Origin: Monocercomonoides exilis
Lineage: Eukaryota > Preaxostyla > Oxymonadida > Polymastigidae
Assembly (NCBI GenBank): GCA_001643675.2
Contig: LSRY02000072.1
Coordinates: 70,001-133,335, forward strand
DNA: 63,335 nucleotides
Direction of reading: 5' to 3'
Shown: positions 12,518-22,766 of the stretch, in pieces
How the letters are laid out: each line of letters opens with the position of its first letter
Position numbering within the stretch: the stretch's first letter is position 1
Notes under the pieces: model-generated
What the model saw: the letters and a program-made list of their open reading frames with translations, nothing else
Databases searched by the model: none
What the model was told of the DNA's origin: nothing
Program-made: the position numbers and the translations under genes

Positions 12518-12679
12518 CTTTTTTTCGATTTTTGATCAAAATAAAAATATCAGTGGGATTCTGAAAAAATGAACAATAATCATCGATTCATACAGCTTTT
12601 GATGGTGCTTAAAAATAGAAAAAATTATTTAAACGAAAACTCATCGAAATTTTAAATTTGATCAAAACTCGAATAAAGT
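12518..12679. mobile_element. MITE-like element, family 4 (copy A)
   Basis: About 160 bp with diverged terminal inverted repeats around TCGATTTTTGATCAAAAT and its partner GATCAAAACTCGAATAAAG. The interior (cagtgggattctg) is shared with the better copy at 56012-56170. Boundaries are approximate. Confidence 0.55.
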
Positions 12680-12797
12680 GTGATTGAAAAAATAATTAGC
12701 TAACTCCTAATATTTTCCTGGAATTTTTATCAGAAAATTTCAAAGCTGAACTGTTATATGGACACTGTCATTCATTTTCCTGTAAATAATATTTATA

Positions 12798-13067
12798 TGG
12801 GGGAAAATATGAACTTTCAAGCTTTTTATGCACAAAGAACAAAAAAATTGTTTCACTCATAACTTTTCTTAACTTTGTCAGATTTCAAAATAAATCAGAT
12901 TCTCATATCCTAAAACTGATATCATTGACACTACAACACAATGTTTTGTGTCATCACAAATATTTCAATAAGGAAAGAAATTTTACTTGGATTTTTTGAT
13001 CAAAATATGACAATAAAAAGTGCATAATTTTTTAATGAAAAAACATGAAGTTACATATTTTCCCCCA
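12798..13067. mobile_element. MITE-like element, family 2 (copy A)
   Basis: 270 bp bounded by TGGGGGAAAATATGAACTT and its near-perfect inverted copy ending TTTTCCCCCA, flanked on both sides by TA (12796-12797 and 13068-13069), as expected for Tc1/mariner-type insertion. A diverged opposite-strand copy is at 54134-54405. No coding capacity. Confidence 0.75.
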
Positions 13068-13594
13068 TATATGTATTTTTTTTTTTTTTTAACAATGGAA
13101 TTATTATTCAATAATTTTTTGAAAAGTTTCTTTTGTTAGATTTTCAGGAGAAAATAAACATTGTGTATTTTCATCCAGTTTTCATTCCTACTCATAAAAT
13201 ATCATCAACTTGGATGCAAATGCTTGACAATATAAATGTGCACATTCTTTTGAATTTTGGTGAATTGGAATGAAAATTTTTTTAAAATATTCAATTTTCA
13301 TTTTCATTTGAAAAAAATGTGAAATGAACTTTTCAAAAAATGTGAACATATAAAAAGTATTATTAAAAAAATAACACACACCAAAAAGGAATATTTATTT
13401 TGTGTTTGTCTCAAACATGGGAAATTGCTGCAACTCTTTTGATAATTTTCATTCCAATAATAATAAACTGCTCATTGGCAACAAAACCTTTCAATGATCC
13501 ACTCTCCGAAAAAAGGAATTATTTCTAAAATAATTGTACATATTGTTCAATAACTCAAAAAAATATTTATTATGCCAAATAAATTAAAAAAATA

Positions 13595-13972
13595 CAGTTT
13601 GCACAAAAAATTCCGGACATCGCAAAAAATATCGAACAAGATCGATATCTCAATAACCGCAAGAAGAAAAATTCTGACAAATTTCCTCAAAATATATCTC
13701 ATCAATACAAACTCACATGACATACAAGACTTTCAGGACAGCTTCGCTTGAGGTCAGAGAAAATTATTATTTTCATTTCGGAGAAACTCAAAATATTATT
13801 TCTCCTGGATATCAATCATTGATTTTTTCTGAGCTCAAGCGAAGCTGTCCTGAAAGTCTTGTATGTCACGTGAGTTTGTATTGATGATATATATTTTGAG
13901 GAAATCTAACAGAATTATTCTTTTTGCAATTATTGAGATATCGATCTTGTCCTGTATTTTTTGCACAATCTG
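13595..13972. mobile_element. long-hairpin MITE, family 3 (copy A)
   Basis: 378-bp element, CAG...CTG ends, flanked by TA on both sides. Most of its length is two inverted arms (about 13635-13755 and 13825-13950) sharing AAGATCGATATCTCAATAA and AAGACTTTCAGGACAGCTTC, so a transcript could fold into a hairpin of over 100 bp. The same element recurs at 54899-55255. Confidence 0.8.
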
Positions 13973-14211
13973 TATGAACAAATTTAATAAATAATAAAAA
14001 ATATCAGAAAACAATAAAATTAAAAACACTTCAATTAATATAACAGCATATTAATAATATTAATAAAAAATCCAATAAAATAATCGTTTTAACAAAAAAG
14101 AATTCAAGAAAGAATGATGTTATTAATACTTGATTTTAAAAAAAATTAATAATTTCGGAATGTTTCGGAATAGAAAAATTCATTGGTAACTTTCATTTTG
14201 TTCATTGTTAC

Positions 14212-14219
14212 ATATGACA
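14212..14219. repeat. 8-bp target-site duplication (left), outer hAT element
   Basis: ATATGACA directly precedes the terminus TAAGCCTGGGTGAC; the same 8 bp follow the opposite terminus at 22596-22603. Eight-bp duplications are the hallmark of hAT-superfamily insertion. Confidence 0.85.
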
Positions 14220-14349
14220 TAAGCCTGGGTGACTTAAGACTTTTGTCTTAAGGTAATCTACTTTTGACTGACTTTAAAAATGCTTGAAGTCAAAAAGCAT
14301 TTATATCTCATCAAAATTATTCAAAAGTTTAACAGTTTATCGTTCACAC
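14220..14349 (+). mobile_element. 5' terminal 130 bp of outer hAT element E1
   Basis: Starts TAAGCCTGGGTGAC and contains a short perfect hairpin CTTAAGAC-TTTT-GTCTTAAG followed by AAGTCAAAAAGCATTT. It matches 18416-18545 with a single substitution (aaggtaatc against aaggcaatc). The last 8 bp (14342-14349, GTTCACAC) are the target later duplicated by E2. Confidence 0.8.
14342..14349. repeat. 8-bp target-site duplication (left), inner hAT element E2
   Basis: GTTCACAC immediately before the E2 terminus TAGGCCTGG at 14350; its partner is 18538-18545. Confidence 0.8.
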
Positions 14350-15956
14350 TAGGCCTGGTTGACGGATTGAAAAATAGACGGTTACGTCAGTCAACAGAAT
14401 TTTTTCACGTCAATTGATTTTTTTTGTCTCTCTTGTTTTTTGAAACAATAAACATATATTTTTTAGAATAAAATTGTATGGCTATTTTCAATAATGATTA
14501 GTAATGAATTTCATTTTTCCTTTAAAAAAAAAAACACTAAACCATAATTCATATATCGCTCAATATGAGAAAAATAATTTCGCAATTTCACGCTTGCAGT
14601 ATATGAACGCTAATTGGTTTGCATATTATTGTATTTGCCTATTATCTGTAAATGTTTTTCTTTTTGTGAATCAGTGGAAATTTTAGAAAATAAACAAATA
14701 GTGGAATATCTTATTATCCTTGATGAATATCCAGTTTGCTTAACGGATTCATAAAGAAAGTCCACAAGAAGAAGAGACGTAAAAGTGAAAATAGAGAGTC
14801 AGATGATGAAACACTTGAAAAAGGAAGAAATTAGAAATTGGATTGAAGAAAACAGTTGCCAATGGGATAAGTTATAGATATTGACTTAAAAATAGGTTCT
14901 GAAGGTTTGCTATCGTTGTTTTTTTGAAGTGATTATTCTTTTTTATTCAGGCTATTGAAAGAATGAGTGATTATATGGCTTTGAATAAGGAAAGCAGGGA
15001 AGAAAAATGAAAAGAAGGTTGTTGAAATATAAGATTAATCGAAGATGCCTGGCGTTGGGCTTTGATGATGAATAATTTTTGAGGAAAAAAGATTTTTTGT
15101 GAAAGAGGGGAAGCGAAAAAAGAAGAGATTAAATGAAAAAGGGATTCACATATGTTTCCTATTTTTTGTTGGTGAGGGGGGATAATTGAGCTGACAGTGA
15201 AAAAGATTCAGAGGTTTCTCCTCACCAGAAGACAAAATCCTGAAGAGGAGAATTACAACGAATTTCTCCGTTGGTGAAAATTGAAATTTATGTTCTCAAC
15301 TTTCAACCTTCAATCAACTCATTCATTCAACACCTTCAAAATCTTCATCAAATTATCACAACATTTCACACGCTTCTTCTTCTTCTTCTTCTTCTTCTTC
15401 ATTCACATCATCTGAATGAATTTCTTCATATTTGATATCTGCATCAGAGATCATGAATGAAATGAAGAAGAAACGGAGAAATTATTCATCCAAAGGAAGT
15501 TTTCATAAATTTTAATTAGAATAAGAAGAATGAAAGACGAGGCGAAAGAGAAAGAGAAAGAGAATGAAGAGCGTGTTTTGAGAGGAGAACTGGAAAGGAA
15601 ATGGAATCGAGAAGATGGAAGAGGGTTTTTTGAATGAAAGGAAGAAGATGATAATGAATACGAAGATGAAGAAGAACATGAAGCTGGTTGAGAGCCAGCC
15701 ACCAACTGCGAAAGGTACTAAACAGAGCAAAAAGAAGAGCAACGCTGCCAGGGAAACTCAAACGAGATAAAAGGAGCGAAGTCCATTCCACATGACTCAG
15801 AAAACCGCTTTGTATCTCATTCAACTACCTTCTGTCTTTGGCAGCTTGTTGTTTCAACATGGAACAATGAATGACTTTTTCATTTATTTGAGTGTGTGTA
15901 TGCTTCGTTGTAACATGTGCAATCTTCACTATCCTTTTCATTGGCAAATGAATGTT

Positions 15957-16649
15957 CTACCTCTTCTTCTCCTTCTCTTTCTCATTCTCTTTCTGCATCG
16001 TCCATCCCAGCTTCCACTTCTCCGCTTCAATTTCTTTATTATTCATTCTCTCTCTCAGCTGAATGTGCTTAAACGGATTAAAACCACAACAGAAGACAAG
16101 TGCACAAAGGTTAAAAAGCAACAGGAAAGTGACAAACTGAAGAATTGTGTGTGGAGAAAATAACAAATACGAAGAAGAATACGAAGAGGAATATGAAAAA
16201 GAAGGAGAAGAAGAGGTGGGGGAGCTGGCTGTTTGTGGGAAAGCATCAGGAAAGAGATGGGAATGAGCACAAGGCGAGCTAACAACCGACGAATAAGATG
16301 AAGAAGCCAATGGAAATATGGAATTATAATTGGAGAGAGAAGGCGACAGATCTGAGACAGCAGAAGAAGAGAAAGAAAAAGATACGCAAAAGGGAGGAGA
16401 GGAAGAGGAAAGCGAATAAGAGCCATTGGAATTCCTGTTTTGAGCAATCTCGTTATTCGGGGTTGAAGTATTAAAGAAGAGAGAAAAGCCACAACTGGAC
16501 ATATCATGTGCTGCATTTGGAGAGTGAAGCGTGGTCGATACAAAAGGCAGCTGAGACGCGCTGCTTTGGAATTCGACTGATGAATTGAGAAGAAACGAAG
16601 AAAAGGAAAAAGATGAAGAAGGATATGAAAATGATAGCGATGACGATTT
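15957..16649 (-). CDS. Ser-rich protein with a membrane segment, carried in hAT element E2
   Basis: Continuous frame of about 230 codons including stop (first internal Met at 16502). It reads Ser/Pro-rich sequence, then one hydrophobic stretch near the C-terminus (TILQFVTFLLLFNLCALVF), then a charged tail ending in a Glu/Lys repeat. The region just upstream (about 16650-16930) has another protein-like frame (DSVLFTIDDCFSLSKDDLSL) that could be a preceding exon, but I could not place a splice pair. Serine homopolymers resemble neighbouring host genes, so captured host sequence is possible. In the other arm the same frame is broken by three missing bases. Not a known transposase part. Confidence 0.3.
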   Translation of the reverse strand, partial: KSSSLSFSYPSSSFSFSSFLLNSSVEFQSSASQLPFVSTTLHSPNAAHDMSSCGFSLFFNTSTPNNEIAQNRNSNGSYSLSSSSPPFCVSFSFSSSAVSDLSPSLSNYNSIFPLASSSYSSVVSSPCAHSHLFPDAFPQTASSPTSSSPSFSYSSSYSSSYLLFSPHTILQFVTFLLLFNLCALVFCCGFNPFKHIQLRERMNNKEIEAEKWKLGWTMQKENEKEKEKKR

Positions 16650-17456
16650 TCACTTGAGTCATTCTGTTGTTTCATTTCTTCTTTTTCTTCAACACCTTCT
16701 TCTTCATCGGTTGTTGTGCTTTCATCCATTCCAATATGAATGATGTCTGACGTGATGAGTGCTGCCATCAAAAGCGACAGGTCGTCTTTGCTGAGAGAGA
16801 AGCAGTCGTCGATGGTGAACAGCACGGAATCTCTCAGATGGTCGTCAGAAAAGAAATGGATGACAGGCTGTGGGATGAGGGGAAGAATAGCAACGATCGG
16901 TGGAATGGGTGTGGGAAAGGACAACAGCTCCGTTGGGGAAGAAGAAAGTTAAAAAGAAGAAGATAGTGAAGAAGGAAAAGATGCTGTTATAGAATAGGAA
17001 ATATCAGTGAAGAGTTAAAATAAAATTGAAAAATCAACAAACAATAACGGAATTCAGAAAGTGAAAAGATATTCACAAAGATGTGTGGAAGACAGAATGC
17101 ATGATATAGAAGATATGTTGTAAGCTATAAAAGCACTTCGAACATATTCATTGAAAAGAAGTGAGATTTAATTGAAAAGAGCAACAAACGCAACACATAT
17201 TCTCCTTCTCGTTTACTTCCATCACGAATATTGCTTTCAGTTTCCTCATTCAGATGTTCTTCTTTTTATTTGCTCATTGATATTAACGCTTTACAAGAAC
17301 TATCTTAAAATATGCAGTATATTCATGAAAATATTGATTGATATTTTTGTGAAAATCAAAAAAGAAAACAGTTGATTTGTTATTTATTTCAAAATAATTG
17401 ATTGTATTGTGAAATGAAAAAACCTTTGTCAAAAGACAAAATAGTTAAAAGAGCAT

Positions 17457-18053
17457 TCAGTGCTTCAAAGATAGAGAATGCCTTCTGTCACCAGACATCC
17501 TTTTTGTTCTTGAAAAGACACATTCGCAGCTTGCTTCGCTGCATTGAGATGAAACAAATGAAAAAAAGATGTTTGAGAGAATTGTTAGAAGAAGTTCTTT
17601 CTTTGTGATCTCTGCGTAGAACTTTTGTGTGTCGCCTTCGAATATGAAGCTTGGTGCTTCATTCAAAAAATCCAGAAACAATTTGAAACATAAATCCCTG
17701 ATCTCTTTTGATTGATTTGATTACACTGTCACAACGTATATTTCAAAACTTTGTCTAATTCGTATATCCCAGTAAAATCATATGGAACATACCACTTGAT
17801 AACAAACTTCTTTCTCTTTTTCTGGTTCCAGACGGGAAATCAAACTAATCTTCTGGTTTGAAAACAGCACCTCCACATCATTTGTGCTATATTCTATTTC
17901 ATCTGTTCTATCTTCCATTGAATCTTCAAGTGAGTCATGAGTATTATCTTCGAAAACAAGTATTTGAGAAGATGTCAAGCATGTTGAAGAAAAACTTTCA
18001 GAAGAAGAAGAGCAGGAGGAAGCAGCTGAATGAATTGAAGAAGACTCATTCAT
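17457..18053 (-). CDS. hAT C-terminal dimerisation-domain mini-protein (element E2)
   Basis: Two exons: 18053-17793 starts with ATG, is rich in Ser and acidic residues and ends CYQV; donor GTATGT; a ~90-nt intron; then 17702-17457. The predicted product is 168 residues. Exon 2 carries the hAT family C-terminal dimerisation signature: LLTILSN, then SSQCSEASCECVFSRTKRM, then RRHSLSLKH before the stop. There is no BED zinc finger, no DDE catalytic core and no RNase H-like insertion domain, so this cannot transpose alone. It could dimerise with a full transposase made elsewhere; whether it acts as a regulator is speculation. The outer copy at 18900-19492 has the same structure but four single-base losses. 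Confidence 0.6.
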
Positions 18054-18415
18054 GGTTTCATCTTTTTTCTTTTCACTTTATTTTGTTAATCCGGTCATTT
18101 GAAGATACACTTTAAAGTGTGTTTTAGCTATTCAAAGTGAATAAATCAATCAAAAAGCGATGCATTTAATATGTTCATCCATAAAGGCATTCTGAAATTT
18201 ACTCAAATGATTTCAACATTCAATTATGTTGGGTGTTGACACAAAAATTTGACAAAGTCAAAAAAAGATCGACCAGTCTGTGACTTTGGCAATTTCCAAA
18301 AAATTGATCCGGTCAAAACCCATTAACGTGTTCTTTATTTCTTAAAAAAAGTGTCGATTATTTTTTGTTCGATTAAAATTTTTCATTTTCCTTTAATTCA
18401 ATTTAGTGTGTGAAC

Positions 18416-18537
18416 TAAGCCTGGGTGACTTAAGACTTTTGTCTTAAGGCAATCTACTTTTGACTGACTTTAAAAATGCTTGAAGTCAAAAAGCATTTAT
18501 ATCTCATCAAAATTATTCAAAAGTTTAACAGTTTATC
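18416..18537 (+). repeat. 122-bp palindrome spacer: inverted hAT terminus
   Basis: Identical to 14220-14341 except for one base and in the same orientation. In a simple nested insertion this segment should be the 5' end of E2 and read in reverse, placing CCAGGCTTA against GTTCACAC at 18538. Instead the terminus TAAGCCTGGG abuts the left arm. A recombination event between the 4-kb inverted arms, or an arbitrary assembler choice, would flip exactly this segment. Confidence 0.75.
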
Positions 18538-18545
18538 GTTCACAC
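18538..18545. repeat. 8-bp target-site duplication (right), inner hAT element E2
   Basis: GTTCACAC, partner of 14342-14349. It is also the point where the sequence of outer element E1 resumes (ACTAAATTG). Confidence 0.8.
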
Positions 18546-18899
18546 ACTAAATTGAATTAAAGGAAAATGAAAAATTTTAATCGAACAAAAAATAATCGAC
18601 ACTTTTTTTAAGAAATAAAGAACACGTTAATGGGTTTTGACCGGATCAATTTTTTGGAAATTGCCAAAGTCACAGACTGGTCGATCTTTTTTTGACTTTG
18701 TCAAATTTTTGTGTCAACACCCAACATAATTGAATGTTGAAATCATTTGAGTAAATTTCAGAATGCCTTTATGGATGAACATATTAAATGCATCGCTTTT
18801 TGATTGATTTATTCACTTTGAATAGCTAAAACACACTTTAAAGTGTATCTTCAAATGACCGGATTAACAAAATAAAGTGAAAAGAAAAAAGATGAAACC

Positions 18900-19492
18900 A
18901 TGAATGAGTCTTCTTCAATTCATTCAGCTGCTTCCTCCTGCTCTTCTTCTTCTGAAAGTTTTTCTTCAACATGCTTGACATCTTCTCAAATACTTGTTTT
19001 CGAAGATAATACTCATGACTCACTTGAAGATTCAATGGAAGATAGAACAGATGAAATAGAATATAGCACAAATGATGTGGAGGTGCTGTTTTCAAACCAG
19101 AAGATTAGTTTGATTTCCGTCTGGAACCAGAAAAAGAGAAAGAAGTTTGTTATCAAGTGGTATGTTCCATATGATTTTACTGGGATATACGAATTAGACA
19201 AAGTTTTGAAATATACGTTGTGACAGTGTAATCAAATCAATCAAAAGAGATCAGGGATTTATGTTTCAAATTGTTTCTGGATTTTTGAATGAAGCACCAA
19301 GCTTCATATTCGAAGGCGACACACAAAAGTTCTACGCAGAGATCACAAAGAAAGAACTTCTTCTAACAATTCTCTCAAACATCTTTTTTCATTTGTTTCA
19401 TCTCAATGCAGCGAAGCAAGCTGCGAATGTGTCTTTCAAGAACAAAAAGGATGTCTGGTGACAGAAGGCATTCTCTATCTTTGAAGCACTGA
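18900..19492 (+). pseudogene. broken copy of the hAT dimerisation-domain mini-protein (element E1)
   Basis: Counterpart of 17457-18053. It starts with the same ATG and Ser-rich N-terminus, but four single-base deletions relative to the other arm (one C near the exon-1 end, three T in exon 2) shift the frame, and the SEASCECVFS motif is lost. Either true decay of the older copy or homopolymer errors in a repeat that is hard to polish. Confidence 0.55.
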
Positions 19493-20298
19493 ATGCTCTT
19501 TTAACTATTTTGTCTTTTGACAAAGGTTTTTCATTTCACAATACAATCAATTATTTTGAAATAAATAACAAATCAACTGTTTTCTTTTTTGATTTTCACA
19601 AAAATATCAATCAATATTTTCATGAATATACTGCATATTTTAAGATAGTTCTTGTAAAGCGTTAATATCAATGAGCAAATAAAAAGAAGAACATCTGAAT
19701 GAGGAAACTGAAAGCAATATTCGTGATGGAAGTAAACGAGAAGGAGAATATGTGTTGCGTTTGTTGCTCTTTTCAATTAAATCTCACTTCTTTTCAATGA
19801 ATATGTTCGAAGTGCTTTTATAGCTTACAACATATCTTCTATATCATGCATTCTGTCTTCCACACATCTTTGTGAATATCTTTTCACTTTCTGAATTCCG
19901 TTATTGTTTGTTGATTTTTCAATTTTATTTTAACTCTTCACTGATATTTCCTATTCTATAACAGCATCTTTTCCTTCTTCACTATCTTCTTCTTTTTAAC
20001 TTTCTTCTTCCCCAACGGAGCTGTTGTCCTTTCCCACACCCATTCCACCGATCGTTGCTATTCTTCCCCTCATCCCACAGCCTGTCATCCATTTCTTTTC
20101 TGACGACCATCTGAGAGATTCCGTGCTGTTCACCATCGACGACTGCTTCTCTCTCAGCAAAGACGACCTGTCGCTTTTGATGGCAGCACTCATCACGTCA
20201 GACATCATTCATATTGGAATGGATGAAAGCACAACAACCGATGAAGAAGAAGGTGTTGAAGAAAAAGAAGAAATGAAACAACAGAATGACTCAAGTGA

Positions 20299-20988
20299 AA
20301 ATCGTCATCGCTATCATTTTCATATCCTTCTTCATCTTTTTCCTTTTCTTCGTTTCTTCTCAATTCATCAGTCGAATTCCAAAGCAGCGCGTCTCAGCTG
20401 CCTTTTGTATCGACCACGCTTCACTCTCCAAATGCAGCACATGATATGTCCAGTTGTGGCTTTTCTCTCTTCTTTAATACTTCAACCCCGAATAACGAGA
20501 TTGCTCAAAACAGGAATTCCAATGGCTCTTATTCGCTTTCCTCTTCCTCTCCTCCCTTTGCGTATCTTTTTCTTTCTCTTCTTCTGCTGTCTCAGATCTG
20601 TCGCCTTCTCTCCAATTATAATTCCATATTTCCATTGGCTTCTTCATCTTATTCGTCGGTTGTTAGCTCGCCTTGTGCTCATTCCCATCTCTTTCCTGAT
20701 GCTTTCCCACAAACAGCCAGCTCCCCCACCTCTTCTTCTCCTTCTTTTTCATATTCCTCTTCGTATTCTTCTTCGTATTTGTTATTTTCTCCACACACAA
20801 TTCTTCAGTTTGTCACTTTCCTGTTGCTTTTTAACCTTTGTGCACTTGTCTTCTGTTGTGGTTTTAATCCGTTTAAGCACATTCAGCTGAGAGAGAGAAT
20901 GAATAATAAAGAAATTGAAGCGGAGAAGTGGAAGCTGGGATGGACGATGCAGAAAGAGAATGAGAAAGAGAAGGAGAAGAAGAGGTAG
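20299..20988 (+). pseudogene. broken copy of the Ser-rich membrane ORF (element E1)
   Basis: Mirror of 15957-16649. One T is missing in cccttt and two bases in a CT run, so the middle of the serine-rich frame is replaced by a leucine-rich out-of-frame stretch before the frame recovers. The C-terminal hydrophobic segment and charged tail are unchanged. Confidence 0.35.
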
Positions 20989-22595
20989 AACATTCATTTG
21001 CCAATGAAAAGGATAGTGAAGATTGCACATGTTACAACGAAGCATACACACACTCAAATAAATGAAAAAGTCATTCATTGTTCCATGTTGAAACAACAAG
21101 CTGCCAAAGACAGAAGGTAGTTGAATGAGATACAAAGCGGTTTTCTGAGTCATGTGGAATGGACTTCGCTCCTTTTATCTCGTTTGAGTTTCCCTGGCAG
21201 CGTTGCTCTTCTTTTTGCTCTGTTTAGTACCTTTCGCAGTTGGTGGCTGGCTCTCAACCAGCTTCATGTTCTTCTTCATCTTCGTATTCATTATCATCTT
21301 CTTCCTTTCATTCAAAAAACCCTCTTCCATCTTCTCGATTCCATTTCCTTTCCAGTTCTCCTCTCAAAACACGCTCTTCATTCTCTTTCTCTTTCTCTTT
21401 CGCCTCGTCTTTCATTCTTCTTATTCTAATTAAAATTTATGAAAACTTCCTTTGGATGAATAATTTCTCCGTTTCTTCTTCATTTCATTCATGATCTCTG
21501 ATGCAGATATCAAATATGAAGAAATTCATTCAGATGATGTGAATGAAGAAGAAGAAGAAGAAGAAGAAGAAGCGTGTGAAATGTTGTGATAATTTGATGA
21601 AGATTTTGAAGGTGTTGAATGAATGAGTTGATTGAAGGTTGAAAGTTGAGAACATAAATTTCAATTTTCACCAACGGAGAAATTCGTTGTAATTCTCCTC
21701 TTCAGGATTTTGTCTTCTGGTGAGGAGAAACCTCTGAATCTTTTTCACTGTCAGCTCAATTATCCCCCCTCACCAACAAAAAATAGGAAACATATGTGAA
21801 TCCCTTTTTCATTTAATCTCTTCTTTTTTCGCTTCCCCTCTTTCACAAAAAATCTTTTTTCCTCAAAAATTATTCATCATCAAAGCCCAACGCCAGGCAT
21901 CTTCGATTAATCTTATATTTCAACAACCTTCTTTTCATTTTTCTTCCCTGCTTTCCTTATTCAAAGCCATATAATCACTCATTCTTTCAATAGCCTGAAT
22001 AAAAAAGAATAATCACTTCAAAAAAACAACGATAGCAAACCTTCAGAACCTATTTTTAAGTCAATATCTATAACTTATCCCATTGGCAACTGTTTTCTTC
22101 AATCCAATTTCTAATTTCTTCCTTTTTCAAGTGTTTCATCATCTGACTCTCTATTTTCACTTTTACGTCTCTTCTTCTTGTGGACTTTCTTTATGAATCC
22201 GTTAAGCAAACTGGATATTCATCAAGGATAATAAGATATTCCACTATTTGTTTATTTTCTAAAATTTCCACTGATTCACAAAAAGAAAAACATTTACAGA
22301 TAATAGGCAAATACAATAATATGCAAACCAATTAGCGTTCATATACTGCAAGCGTGAAATTGCGAAATTATTTTTCTCATATTGAGCGATATATGAATTA
22401 TGGTTTAGTGTTTTTTTTTTTAAAGGAAAAATGAAATTCATTACTAATCATTATTGAAAATAGCCATACAATTTTATTCTAAAAAATATATGTTTATTGT
22501 TTCAAAAAACAAGAGAGACAAAAAAAATCAATTGACGTGAAAAAATTCTGTTGACTGACGTAACCGTCTATTTTTCAATCCGTCAACCAGGCCTA

Positions 22596-22603
22596 ATATG
22601 ACA
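22596..22603. repeat. 8-bp target-site duplication (right), outer hAT element
   Basis: ATATGACA directly after the terminus ending GGCCTA; partner of 14212-14219. Confidence 0.85.
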
Positions 22604-22766
22604 ATTTAAAGAATTAATAAATAGGTTCAAATATCACCCAAATCAAGTTTTGATTAAATCAATTGTTGACCCATTATTAATTTTTAACATTTTGTTTTAT
22701 TGATTCACATTTTGTAACAAGCAATTACCATAAAAATTACTGAATATAATCATAAAATAACATTAA

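Larger units (their letters stand above)
11183..14219. other. intergenic nest of short inverted-repeat elements
   Basis: Three kilobases of AT-rich DNA upstream of the kelch gene with no credible gene. It contains four miniature inverted-repeat elements, listed separately (11947-12206, 12518-12679, 12798-13067, 13595-13972). The remaining sequence (11183-11946 and the gaps) is low-complexity A/T with nothing I can name. Confidence 0.6.
14350..18537 (-). mobile_element. inner hAT-like element E2 (inverse orientation)
   Basis: 4,188 bp flanked by GTTCACAC on both sides (14342-14349, 18538-18545). Its 3' end (TAGGCCTGGTTGAC) lies at 14350. Its 5' terminal 122 bp (18416-18537) are inverted relative to the rest. 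Coding frames that are broken in E1 are open here (17457-18053 and 15957-16649), so this copy looks younger or less damaged. It has no full-length transposase: the catalytic core is missing, so it should be non-autonomous. Plus-strand sequence at 14740-14875 also has short exon-like charged frames that I cannot assign. Confidence 0.8.
14220..22595. mobile_element. nested pair of hAT-like transposons forming a giant palindrome
   Basis: The whole 8,376-bp block lies between two copies of ATATGACA. Arms 14350-18415 and 18538-22595 are near-identical inverted repeats separated by a 122-bp spacer. The structure is explained by a 4,180-bp element (E1, plus orientation: 14220-14349 continued at 18546-22595) into wh which a second copy (E2, minus orientation: 14350-18537) inserted after base 130, duplicating GTTCACAC. 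Imperfect terminal repeats are TAAGCCTGGGTGAC (5' end) and TAGGCCTGGTTGAC (3' end). The only piece out of place is the 122-bp spacer, which sits in the orientation opposite to that expected for the E2 end. Superfamily assignment rests on 8-bp duplications, terminal motif and an internal hAT dimerisation domain. Confidence 0.85.
18546..22595 (+). mobile_element. remaining part of outer hAT element E1
   Basis: 4,050 bp that continue the 130-bp 5' piece at 14220-14349 and end in GTCAACCAGGCCTA followed by the outer 8-bp duplication. Compared with E2 it has lost single bases at several homopolymers (CCC, T4, T6, T7), which break both recognisable reading frames. Includes a short GAA-type microsatellite at about 21547-21571, mirrored at about 15374-15400 in E2. 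Confidence 0.8.

Noticed and set aside
14350-22595. Palindrome as a simple segmental inverted duplication
   Set aside because: It does not explain the two separate 8-bp duplications or the isolated 130-bp terminus at 14220-14349.
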